Made by a program: the position numbers and the translations under genes. A stretch of 35,300 nucleotides of DNA. Origin: Hyphomicrobiales bacterium. GTDB lineage: Bacteria; Pseudomonadota; Alphaproteobacteria; Rhizobiales; Xanthobacteraceae. The stretch is from the NCBI GenBank assembly GCA_013911975.1, contig JACESF010000045.1, positions 1-35,300 of the forward strand. Direction: 5' to 3'. Position 1 is the stretch's first letter, and every line of letters starts with the position of its first letter. Positions 1 through 7,937 of the stretch are shown here, piece after piece. The notes below the pieces were generated by a model. It saw only the letters and a program-made list of their open reading frames with translations. It did no database searches and was not told the DNA's origin.

Positions 1-72
1 GGGGAGGATATGGCGCGCGGGCCGCGCCGGGGGAGGGAAAGCGGCGGGATCACAGCGCCTTGGGCGCAGCGC

Positions 73-107
73 GAACCTCCCGGGGAAACCATGGGCGCCG
101 GAGGTTC
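73..107. other. Inverted repeat just downstream of cas2
   Basis: GAACCTCC at 73-80 is the exact reverse complement of GGAGGTTC at 100-107, giving an 8-bp stem with a 19-nt loop. It lies a few bases beyond the cas2 stop codon on the operon's downstream side. In complete I-C loci the array leader lies here, so this could be a leader dyad or a terminator stem. No U-run follows it in the minus-strand direction, and no CRISPR repeat is visible between 1 and 114. Confidence 0.3.
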
Positions 108-114
108 CGCGGGA

Positions 115-402
115 TCAGAAGACCAGCGGCCCCTCAAGGTCCAGCGCCGGCTTGGCCCCCACATGCTCCACACGGCGGCGCCCGTCCGCGCCCAGGCGAT
201 AGCGCAGGCTGTCCTTCGCGGGGTCGATCTCGCCGATGAGCCGCGCCCTGAGAGCGGTCCATTGGGGCGGGTCCACCTCGCACCCGAACACCGAATTCTG
301 CACCCTTTGTCCGAAATCGAGACACGCGCAGGCGACCCGGCGCAGACGCCGGCGGCCCGCCGCGCTCTCGGTGCTCACATCATAGGTGACGAGGATCAGC
401 AT
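115..402 (-). CDS. cas2: CRISPR-associated endonuclease/structural protein Cas2 (type I-C)
   Basis: 95 residues, the usual Cas2 length, beginning MLILVTYDVST with the conserved aspartate (D8) at the end of the first beta strand, and ending LDLEGPLVF in the manner of type I-C Cas2 proteins. Cas2 normally forms the Cas1-Cas2 integrase that inserts new spacers; it bridges two Cas1 dimers. Here it is the last gene of the minus-strand cas operon. It starts 3 bases after the stop of a 35-codon scar reading frame rather than after an intact cas1. The gene itself looks undamaged, so it is an orphan adaptation subunit: without Cas1 it is not expected to support spacer acquisition unless Cas1 is supplied from another locus. 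Confidence 0.93.
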   Translation of the reverse strand: MLILVTYDVSTESAAGRRRLRRVACACLDFGQRVQNSVFGCEVDPPQWTALRARLIGEIDPAKDSLRYRLGADGRRRVEHVGAKPALDLEGPLVF

Positions 403-405
403 GGC

Positions 406-513
406 CTATTTCCAGATGAAGCCGGGATGGAGCGCCGACAAGGGGATCAGCGCATCCTCGGCAGCCGGATCGAGAAGGGTTGCTGCGGGCGGAGCATGGG
501 GAGGAAGCGCCAT
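406..513 (-). pseudogene. Deletion scar: Cas4 N-terminus joined to Cas1 C-terminus
   Basis: This 35-codon frame fills the gap between cas7 and cas2, where I-C operons carry cas4 and cas1. It has a good ribosome site (GGAGGT, 6 bases before ATG at 513). Its middle, EDALIPLSAL, resembles the start of proteobacterial I-C Cas4 (typically IPLSALxH followed by FCPRQ). Its last residues, HPGFIWK, resemble the aromatic-rich end of Cas1. The Cas4 cysteines, the RecB-like nuclease motifs and all Cas1 active-site regions are absent. The simplest reading is one in-frame deletion of nearly all of cas4 and cas1, with the junction near the H of SALH. The frame has the same phase as cas7 and is separated from it by the cas7 stop codon. 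Homology is recalled, not searched; a small unrelated peptide is the alternative. Confidence 0.72.
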
Positions 514-555
514 GTCGAGACCTCCTGCGGGCAGGATCCCGCGCCGCCGCGCGCC

Positions 556-1522
<967 letters not shown>

Positions 1523-1530
<8 letters not shown>

Positions 1531-1918
1531 CGGTCTCTCCCCCCTGCTGGTCCTGGGCCGTTGCCTCGGCCTTCGCGCGGGCCTGGCCGCGCTCGTGGTA
1601 ATAGCCGACGGCGAAGCGGCCCTGGTCCTCCAGGCGCAGCGTCCGCGGCAGGTTCTCGTCGAGATGGGAGATGATCTCCGCGGCCTTGGGCTCGATCCAT
1701 CCGCCCCGGCCACGCTTGCGCGCATCCGCGACATGCACTTTCAGGCCGCGCAGAAGGGCCGGAAAGACCCGCGCGGGCGTCGCGGACGCGGCGCCGTAAT
1801 AGCGATCGCCGATGGGGGCATTGACCTGGCCAAGGGCCGCAAACTGCGCCGCCTCCATGAGGGCGAACAGCCGACCGAGCTGGTAGGCGGCGCTCTTTGA
1901 TTCAGGATTGAGAGCCAC
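1523..1918 (-). CDS. cas11c: Cas11c small subunit translated from inside cas8c
   Basis: Inside cas8c, in the same frame, a GTG at 1918-1916 is preceded by a strong Shine-Dalgarno GAGGAGG (1933-1927) with an 8-base spacer. Translation from it gives a 131-residue protein that begins ALNPESKSAAYQLGRLFALME and shares the cas8c stop codon. Type I-C systems are known to make the small subunit Cas11c from an internal start in the cas8c 3' region, and the NPxxxxxAYxLGRLFA stretch matches where I recall that product beginning in Desulfovibrio. Cas11 forms the belly of Cascade and helps hold the R-loop. What is seen is the site and frame; its use is inferred. Confidence 0.75.
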
Positions 1919-3283
1919 GGTAAGATCCTCCTCGCCGGAGTGCCGGTTGAGACATGCCTTGATGACAGCCGCGTGCCAGCCGAGGCGCGGACTGTCCCCG
2001 GCCCGCAGCCGCTGGATGGTGGCCGAGAGCAGGGTGCGCGGATAAGGGGAGCCAGTAAGGATGGCGCGGGTCACCTCGCCGGCAAGCAGGTCGGGGATGT
2101 TCTCGAACTTGCCGAGCAGGGCGGTGGTGCGCGCCAGCAGCAGGTTCACGGAGGGCAGCGTCCAGCCGACCGGCGTGGGCTCGATCCGCAGAAGCTCGTA
2201 GTGCCGGCCGAGCCGCTCGGCGAACTGCTGGAAATCGTCGCTCATCCAGAAGCGGACGGACAGGCGCGCCGCGTTGGGAGACAGGCCCAGAATGTAAAAC
2301 CGCGTCCTGCCGTGGAGCTTCGGATCGAGCCCATCCACGGGCTTGCCCTGGGCGACATGCAGCAGCGCATCGCGGATGTTCACCGCCTCGTTTCCATCGG
2401 AGATCGGCTCCACCGCCTGGGCGAAGAAATCCTCGGCAGCCTTCGCGTCCTCTTCCAGCGCCGCCTCCGAGGCATCCGCCCAGAACACGACGGTGCTGTC
2501 GCCGATGCCGCGCTTCAGGCGATTGGCCCCCCTGCGATCGAGTAGGGCGTTGAGCGCCGTTCCATAGCGGAACGCCGCGTCCTCGGAGGTGGGCGCGTTC
2601 TCGCCCTGCTCCTTGCCGTAGGAGGTGAACGCATCGAGGTTGAAGGAGACGAGCGCGGCACCGGACGACTGCGCCCCGTTCACGCCCTTGATGGTGGGGT
2701 GCAGGCGCTGTGCGGGCGCCCGTTGGCCGGTCACGAGACAGGCGGTCGTGCCTGCCTCACGCACCAGGCGCGCCGCAAGGAGCGCGCGGGCGGCGGGACG
2801 CTGATGCACGTATTCGCGGCTGCCCTGCACCTGGAACACCACGTTCGCGTCGAGCATGTCGGCCGTGAACGGAGGGGCGTCGAAGCGTTCGGGCGTCCAG
2901 GCGTCCAGGAACCGGCGAAGGGCGGCGAGGCCCGCGTCCTCGCTGCCCGCGATCATGTCCAGATGCGCGAGCTTGAAGGCGGCGTGCTCCTGCGCCGTGC
3001 GCTTTCCCTCCCCGGCCGTGCGGCCGAGGACATAGGCGGTCTTGTCCCAGAACACGTTGGGGAGAATTCCGACCGTGCGCTTGACCGCCGCCGGCACCGA
3101 GAGGCGTTGTGGAACCAGCTTTCGCCCGCTCTGCTGGCGCAGGTCGCGCACCGCGACCGGCTCGCCGTCGGCGGTGAGCTCGATGGCGTAGCTGATGTTC
3201 TCGCGCGAAAATCCAGGCGGCTCGGCCTCTCCCCGCGCGGCCATGCGGTCGTAATAGCCACTCAGCGCCTGGAGGATGGTCAT
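1523..3283 (-). CDS. cas8c: Type I-C Cascade large subunit Cas8c (Csd1)
   Basis: 586 residues from ATG at 3283, which overlaps the cas5c stop (TCAT on the plus strand, 3280-3283), so the two genes are translationally coupled. The protein begins MTILQALSGYYDRMA and has the usual Csd1 length. The C-terminal segment GRLFALMEAAQ...RYYGAASATPARVFPALL is characteristic of Csd1. Cas8c recognises the PAM and opens the target duplex. Its last 131 residues are probably also made separately as Cas11c. No frameshift or internal stop is seen. Confidence 0.93.
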
Positions 3284-3960
3284 GCGGCGCTCCCCTCGGC
3301 GAGGCAGGCATTCACGTCCAGGACACCGTCCTTCAGGCGTGCGCGGAAGAAACGGGATTCATTGCGGCCATCGGTAAAGTCGATGTCGTGCAGCATCCAG
3401 CCGAGATCGCGGTCCTTCTGATTGTCGGGCAAGGCATGGGACGGCAGGTCCGCGCCCTCCGGAAGCAGTTCGAAATCCGCCGCGAACTCGCGCGTGCCGA
3501 GGCATGGCTGGTGGAAGCATTGCCCGCTGGCCGCGCGGCGGTTGAACATGGAAATGTATTTCGCCGCCGTGTCGCCTAGCTCCGCCTTCGCGGTCAGCTC
3601 GAAATGCGCCTCGATGACATAGTCCACATGGATCAGAAGGGTGGTGGCGCGCTGCTGGCGATTGTCCTCCACCACCAGGCCGAGACCGGCGGCATTGCCG
3701 GAGCGCATGGCGCTGCGCGCCTTGTCGGCGCTCATCTTGGCCCCCACCTCGTTGCGCCGGAAGGACTGGAAGCGGATGGGCTTGAGCACGTGGATCTTGT
3801 CCACCACCCAGCGGATCTGGGGCTTCCAGAGGATGGCCTCCAGAATGCCGCGTGCCGCCGAAGGGGTCATCACGTCGTAGGAAACGCGCTCCACCTTCAT
3901 TTCGGGCCGCGTGAAGCAGGCACGTTCCCCTTTCACCCGCAGCCGGATGCCATAGCCCAT
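3280..3960 (-). CDS. cas5c: Type I-C Cas5c (Cas5d) crRNA-processing endoribonuclease
   Basis: 226 residues from ATG at 3960 (MGYGIRLRVKGERACFTRPE), with GGGGAG about 8 bases upstream. The block SYDVMTPSAARGILEAILWKP is a hallmark of the Cas5d family. Type I-C lacks Cas6; Cas5c takes its place, cutting pre-crRNA at the base of the repeat hairpin and remaining bound to the 5' handle. The longer frame reaching 4206 overlaps cas3 and lacks a ribosome site, so the shorter start is chosen. The 64-base gap to cas3 holds a repeat-like hairpin, described separately. Confidence 0.93.
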   Translation of the reverse strand: MGYGIRLRVKGERACFTRPEMKVERVSYDVMTPSAARGILEAILWKPQIRWVVDKIHVLKPIRFQSFRRNEVGAKMSADKARSAMRSGNAAGLGLVVEDNRQQRATTLLIHVDYVIEAHFELTAKAELGDTAAKYISMFNRRAASGQCFHQPCLGTREFAADFELLPEGADLPSHALPDNQKDRDLGWMLHDIDFTDGRNESRFFRARLKDGVLDVNACLAEGSAA

Positions 3961-3986
3961 GCGTTGTCTCCCCAGGGGAAGCTTAG

Positions 3987-4021
3987 GTCCGCGCGCGCGA
4001 TTCGCAATCGGAGATTGAAAC
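3987..4021 (+). repeat. CRISPR-repeat-like hairpin between cas3 and cas5c
   Basis: In the cas3-cas5c gap the plus strand reads GTC at 3987-3989, a GC-rich stretch, then a perfect hairpin CGATT-CGC-AATCG (3998-4010), then GAGATTGAAAC (4011-4021). Type I-C repeats commonly have the same layout: they start GTC, contain a stem-loop and end GGATTGAAAC, giving an 11-nt crRNA handle. Here also 11 bases follow the stem. It is a single copy and runs opposite to the cas operon. The repeat of this genome's own array is not in the window, so identity cannot be confirmed. It may be a solo pseudo-repeat, an insertion scar or chance. Confidence 0.4.
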
Positions 4022-4024
4022 CAT

Positions 4025-6352
4025 TCAAACCAGGTTGCTCTCCGACGCGCGATAGGAGCTTTGCGCGAGGTCCACGCCCGTCTCCGCCCGGTAGTGCGAC
4101 AGATCCTGGAACCGGAGCAGCACCTCCCGCAGCGACGGGCGGACCGGCACGAGCACGCCGCGCGCCAGCCATTCGTCGCGCGCCGTCTTCGGGATCTGCA
4201 CCACATATTGCTGCAGGCGCCGCATGTCGTCGCGGCGCGGCTTCTCCGCGTGGGCGATGCGCGCCAGGAGCTCCTGCGCGTCGGTGTCCCCGGCGTGCGC
4301 CTGCCAGGGCACGATCACGGGCGCGTTCGCCTCTTCGATCATCCTGAAAGCGAGGGCCATCTTCGCGAACGGAAAATCGAACGACCGGCCCCGCTCGGCG
4401 ATGGTGGCGAGGAAGCCGCGCGGCTCGTCGGGCATCTCCACCGCATCCAGCGCGGCCGAGGGATCGTCCGGGCCCTTCTGCCAATAGAGCTCCTGGAAAT
4501 ACAGCGTCACCGCATCCGGGACGAGCGGATCGTCATAGCGACGGAACGGTTCCTGCGCCGCCTGCCAGCGGACTTTCATCTCGCGCTGCGGCGCGTGCTC
4601 GGCGGGGGTGAACACCACCACCCGCCCCAGCCTGGGGCCGCCCGCCTCGTCCGTCAGCCGCCCCTCCCGGTTCGCCCGGCCCGCAGCCTGCGCAATGCCG
4701 TCCGCGCCCGTGGCGGCGCGCCACACCTCGGGGAAGTCGATGTCCACGCCCGCCTCGATGAGGGACGTGGCGACGAGCCGAACCGGCGCCCCCTCGCGCA
4801 GCTTCGCGCGCAGGTCTTCGAGGACGAGGCGGCGGTGGCGCGCACACATGAGGGTGGACAGATGCACGACCCCCGGCAGGTGGCGGATCGCCGCGAACAG
4901 GTCCTGCGCATGAGCCCGCGTATTGACGATGCACAGCATCTGCGGCTGGTCGGCGAAACGGGACGCGATCTCTCCGTCCGCCACCGTGTCCGCGCGCCGC
5001 TCCACCCGGACCCGCCTCAACTTCTCGTAGAGGCCCTTGGGATCGGGCGCGAGTTCGCGCGTGTCGTCGATGACAAATCCCAGCGGCGTCCCCTGCCTGT
5101 CGCGGATGGCGCCGTCCATCTGGCGCAGCGCAGGCTGGGTGGCGGTGCAGAGGACGATGCTCGCGGCGTAGTTGCACGCCAATTGCTCCAGCGCCGCCAT
5201 GCAGGGGCGCAGCAGATGGACCGGCAGCGTCTGCACCTCGTCCAGGATGACCACGCTCCGGGCGATGTTGTGCAGCTTGCGGCACCGGGAGGTCTTGTCG
5301 GCGAACAGGCTCTCGAAGAACTGGACCGCGGTGGTCACGACAATGGGCGCGTCCCAATTCTCCGCCGCGCGCTGGAGCTTGGCGAGGGCATCCGGCGCCT
5401 CGTCGTCCGCGGTCCGCGTCCGGCGCGCCCCCTCCCAATCGAAGCTGGCATGATGCTCGAGGATGTCGTCCTTGCCACCCAGGGCCCGCTCGAAGACGGA
5501 CGCCGTCTGCTCGATGATGGAGGTGTAGGGGATGACGTAGATGACGCGGTCGAGCTGGTGGCGGGCCGCATGTTCGAGGGCGAAGGAGAGCGAGGCCAGG
5601 GTCTTGCCGCCGCCCGTGGGAACGGTGAGCGTGAACATGCCCGGCTCCAGCGCGGCCTTCTCCACGGCATGGCGCAGGATGTGGGCGCGGCAGGCGTTCA
5701 GCTCCGTCGCGGGCGCGGCGGCGGCGAGGCCCGCCATGTGGCCGCGCAGCCGCTCCAGCAGGACCGGAAGCGGGGTATGGCCGCCACGGTCCACGGGAAT
5801 GCCAGCGGCCTGCGCATAATAGTGTTCCGTGGCGATGAAATCCGCATCCACAAGGCACGAGAACAGCATGCGGATGAGGAATGCGGCGGCAAATCCCGGC
5901 GGGCCCTTCTTGAGGTCGAAATGTCGGGACGGCACGAGCGCCGGAGGAGCCGGCAAGGCACCCGTGACGGCGCGCCAGTTCTGCGGCAGACGCTGCCCGT
6001 CCATCCTGCCGCGCAGGGCCTTGCCGTCGGCAAGTCCGGCGTGGTGGCCCGCGATGACAGCCGCGAGCGCGATGCCCAGCATCCCGCTCTCCCCATAGGT
6101 GTCCAGCGCCAGCCGGGCACCCGCAGAGGAATGGTCGCCACCGCTGTCGCGCTCCTGACGAAGATAGGCCTGGAATTCCGGCGACAGCTTTCCGAGGTCG
6201 TGAAGGAGACCGGCGAGGCGGGCCAGTTCCGCGAAGCCGAACGCCGCGGCATGGCCGGCGGCGCGTTCAGCCACGTTCACGGCATGCTGGGCATAGGTTT
6301 CCCAGCGCGCGAACGGCGCCCCGGGAAGTGAATGGGCATAGAAATCCGTCAC
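4025..6352 (-). CDS. cas3: Type I-C CRISPR nuclease-helicase Cas3
   Basis: 775 residues from a GTG at 6352 (GTG ACG GAT TTC TAT GCC CAT), chosen because GGAGG lies just upstream and because Cas3 proteins start near this YAHS motif; an ATG at 6385 would add 11 residues. The N-terminal HD nuclease shows H51-D52 in LLHDLGK, D73-H74 in DHSSAGAR and H103-H104 in GHHAGL. The SF2 helicase follows, with Walker A PTGGGKT (about 245-251), the DEAD-type box LDEVQTLP, SLIEAGVDIDFP and the arginine motif QAAGRANREG. It degrades DNA recruited by Cascade. It is the first gene of the operon and appears intact. Confidence 0.94.
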   Translation of the reverse strand: MTDFYAHSLPGAPFARWETYAQHAVNVAERAAGHAAAFGFAELARLAGLLHDLGKLSPEFQAYLRQERDSGGDHSSAGARLALDTYGESGMLGIALAAVIAGHHAGLADGKALRGRMDGQRLPQNWRAVTGALPAPPALVPSRHFDLKKGPPGFAAAFLIRMLFSCLVDADFIATEHYYAQAAGIPVDRGGHTPLPVLLERLRGHMAGLAAAAPATELNACRAHILRHAVEKAALEPGMFTLTVPTGGGKTLASLSFALEHAARHQLDRVIYVIPYTSIIEQTASVFERALGGKDDILEHHASFDWEGARRTRTADDEAPDALAKLQRAAENWDAPIVVTTAVQFFESLFADKTSRCRKLHNIARSVVILDEVQTLPVHLLRPCMAALEQLACNYAASIVLCTATQPALRQMDGAIRDRQGTPLGFVIDDTRELAPDPKGLYEKLRRVRVERRADTVADGEIASRFADQPQMLCIVNTRAHAQDLFAAIRHLPGVVHLSTLMCARHRRLVLEDLRAKLREGAPVRLVATSLIEAGVDIDFPEVWRAATGADGIAQAAGRANREGRLTDEAGGPRLGRVVVFTPAEHAPQREMKVRWQAAQEPFRRYDDPLVPDAVTLYFQELYWQKGPDDPSAALDAVEMPDEPRGFLATIAERGRSFDFPFAKMALAFRMIEEANAPVIVPWQAHAGDTDAQELLARIAHAEKPRRDDMRRLQQYVVQIPKTARDEWLARGVLVPVRPSLREVLLRFQDLSHYRAETGVDLAQSSYRASESNLV

Positions 6353-6625
6353 GTCATCCTCCCCCCGCCCCGCACGGGTTCCCATCTCGGCTCGGTGCCG
6401 GGCTCAGCCATCAGCCAGAGAATCGGAGCGCCCGACAGCGATATTTAGAGTTGAGCATGACATTCGATGCACGCAAACTCTCAAGCTCGCGGTGGCTGGG
6501 GCCGGTGCGCAAGCCGCAGGACGGACGGGCGCCTCGTGCGGCCACGACATGCGCCCCGTCGGCGGCGTACCTGTCACGCGCATGCCGAGAGGCCGCGCCG
6601 CGAGGGCGCGACGCTTCGGCGGGGA
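6353..6625. other. Intergenic region between grxB and cas3
   Basis: 273 bases without a convincing gene. It must hold the cas3 promoter unless the operon is read from grxB, which lies upstream on the same strand. An AT-rich pocket (about 6438-6480) is the likeliest promoter area, but no well-spaced -35/-10 pair stands out on the minus strand. A 13-base string TAGAGTTGAGCAT (6446-6458) is also found at the start of the FUSC gene (11281-11293). No CRISPR repeat, terminator or small ORF with a ribosome site is seen. Confidence 0.4.
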
Positions 6626-7261
6626 TCACATCTTCTGGTCGAACAGCAGCGGCACGCCGCCTTGCGTCTCCAGGCGGCGGGCATAGGCGAGGACCGGCGC
6701 GGGAAAATGCAGGCCGTCCACGATGCTCAGGGACCGCAGGATCGGCCAGAGCTGGATGTCGGAGATTCCCAGCGCGTCGCCGCGCGGCTCCAGCAGTGGC
6801 GCCAGCGCCTCCAGCTTCGGGTTGACCTCGGCCAGAAGGGCGGGGGTCGCCGCCATCAGCGCCTCCAGATCCCCGAATGCCTTTTCCTCCCGCAGCCGAT
6901 AGGCCTCGCGGGCGTCCGGCGTCGCCAGTTCCGCGAAGTCGCCCTTGGTGAAGCGGGGGATGAACAGCTTCAGGCCCAGGGGCCACACATCCTTGCCCCA
7001 GGCATCCAAAGCGGGATCGGCGGGCGCGGTCAGGACCGGCGGGCCGATGGCATCCACATAGCGGACGATGTCGAGGCTTTCTCCCATATGCGTGCCGTCC
7101 TCCTTCTCGAGGATCGGCACCGCCTTCTTGCCGATGAGCCGGGTCGGCGTCTGCGCGTCTCCCTCCATGATGACGGTCAGCGCGAGGGGGAGGCCCTTGA
7201 GGCCGAAGATCATCCGCGCCCGGGTGCAGAACGGGCAATGCTCATAAATGTAGAGCTTCAT
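6626..7261 (-). CDS. grxB: Glutaredoxin 2 (GST-fold)
   Basis: 211 residues, close to the 215 of E. coli Grx2 and clearly related along its length. It begins MKLYIYEHCPFCTRARMIFG with the redox pair C9 and C12 in a CPFC active site. Next come the glutathione-binding cis-proline region KKAVPIL and the GES-DIVRYVD segment, then an all-helical C-terminal domain with DIQLWPILRSL. Grx2 reduces protein disulfides and glutathione mixed disulfides in the cytoplasm. It is on the minus strand ahead of cas3 and divergent from the SRPBCC-ubiD operon. A link to either neighbour is not evident; it is probably an independent housekeeping or stress gene. The ribosome site (GGGGTGAG) is weak. Confidence 0.92.
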   Translation of the reverse strand: MKLYIYEHCPFCTRARMIFGLKGLPLALTVIMEGDAQTPTRLIGKKAVPILEKEDGTHMGESLDIVRYVDAIGPPVLTAPADPALDAWGKDVWPLGLKLFIPRFTKGDFAELATPDAREAYRLREEKAFGDLEALMAATPALLAEVNPKLEALAPLLEPRGDALGISDIQLWPILRSLSIVDGLHFPAPVLAYARRLETQGGVPLLFDQKM

Positions 7262-7370
7262 GCCCGCTCACCCCAACAAATACCTCCACGCCGCAGGAGC
7301 AGCGGGGCAGCCGCATCTTGGGCCGCGACCTTGAAACCATTCATTCTGCTCTCACTTTCCCAAGGGCAGC

Positions 7371-7438
7371 TAAGCTTAAGCCTAAGCATAGAGGCGGCCT
7401 TTGCATGGAACTGACATGAAAAATTGCCTTGCCAAGGC
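7371..7438. promoter_or_regulatory. Repeat and dyad in the grxB / SRPBCC divergent region
   Basis: Two ordered elements lie in the 225-base gap between grxB and the SRPBCC gene. TAAGC occurs three times with an exact 6-base period at 7371, 7377 and 7383. GCCTTG-C-CAAGGC (7426-7438) is a perfect 6-bp dyad around one base. Both are of a size and position expected for regulator binding upstream of the decarboxylase operon. No regulator for them is identifiable in the window. Confidence 0.35.
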
Positions 7439-7486
7439 CAATTCGAGCCGGAGAAGATCGGCCTATAACATTGGGAGGAATAACTC

Positions 7487-7915
7487 ATGGTCGGCGCCCA
7501 TTCATTAAAGCACGAGATCATCGTCGCCGCGGATGCCGATCAGGTGAGGAGCGCGCTCAGCAGCGCGGAGGGCCTGCGCGGGTGGAACACCCCGCTGGTG
7601 GACGGCACCGGCGATCTGGGCACCGAATGGATCCTGAAATATCCGAACCGGCCGGACTTCGCCTGGCGGATCGACCTCGACGACCCCGAGGAAATCCTGT
7701 GGACCTGCACGAAGGGCCCGGGCGACGCGGTGGGAACCACCGCCCTCTATCAGATCGAGCCCCTGGGCACCGGCAAGGTGCGCCTGCGGGTGACGCATGG
7801 CGGCTGGCCCCACGACGAAGCGAACTTCACCAAGTGCAACACCCTCTGGGGCGCCCTGCTGGACCACCTGCGCGAATATGTGCAGTCCGGCAAGGCCGAA
7901 CCCGCCTTCTACTGA
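7487..7915 (+). CDS. SRPBCC-fold (START/AHSA1-like) protein
   Basis: 142 residues from ATG 7487, with GGGAGGAA 6 bases upstream. The sequence opens LKHEIIVAADADQVRSALSSAEGLRGWNTP, the usual beta strand, helix pair and tryptophan of SRPBCC/polyketide-cyclase-like domains. It continues with WTC-K-P..., LYQIEPLGTGKVRLRVTHGGW and a long C-terminal helix WGALLDHLREYVQSGKAEP. Such domains form a deep hydrophobic cavity that binds lipids, aromatic compounds or cofactors. The gene is 22 bases ahead of ubiD and seems to be co-transcribed with it and ubiX. It could bind substrate, product or a prenylated flavin for the decarboxylase, but this is inference from position only. No membrane segment or signal peptide is present. 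Confidence 0.8.
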   Translation: MVGAHSLKHEIIVAADADQVRSALSSAEGLRGWNTPLVDGTGDLGTEWILKYPNRPDFAWRIDLDDPEEILWTCTKGPGDAVGTTALYQIEPLGTGKVRLRVTHGGWPHDEANFTKCNTLWGALLDHLREYVQSGKAEPAFY

Positions 7916-7937
7916 TCCTCTCCCGGAACATCAGATC

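Noticed and set aside
1..114. Expected CRISPR array next to cas2
   Set aside because: No 32-base I-C-type repeat or repeated unit occurs here; the array, if present, is left of the window.
4061..6331. 756-residue plus-strand open frame opposite cas3
   Set aside because: Shadow of a high-GC coding strand: low-complexity R/H/G/A-rich translation, no domains or ribosome site, while the minus strand encodes a clear Cas3.
7331..7343. Target site for a crRNA-like RNA from the cas3-cas5c gap
   Set aside because: Only six 'spacer' bases match, and the flanking bases are the repeat handle rather than a PAM, which would mark it as self.
7464..7469. TATAAC as -10 box for the SRPBCC operon
   Set aside because: Transcription from it would begin within the Shine-Dalgarno sequence (7473-7480), and no -35 box is correctly spaced.
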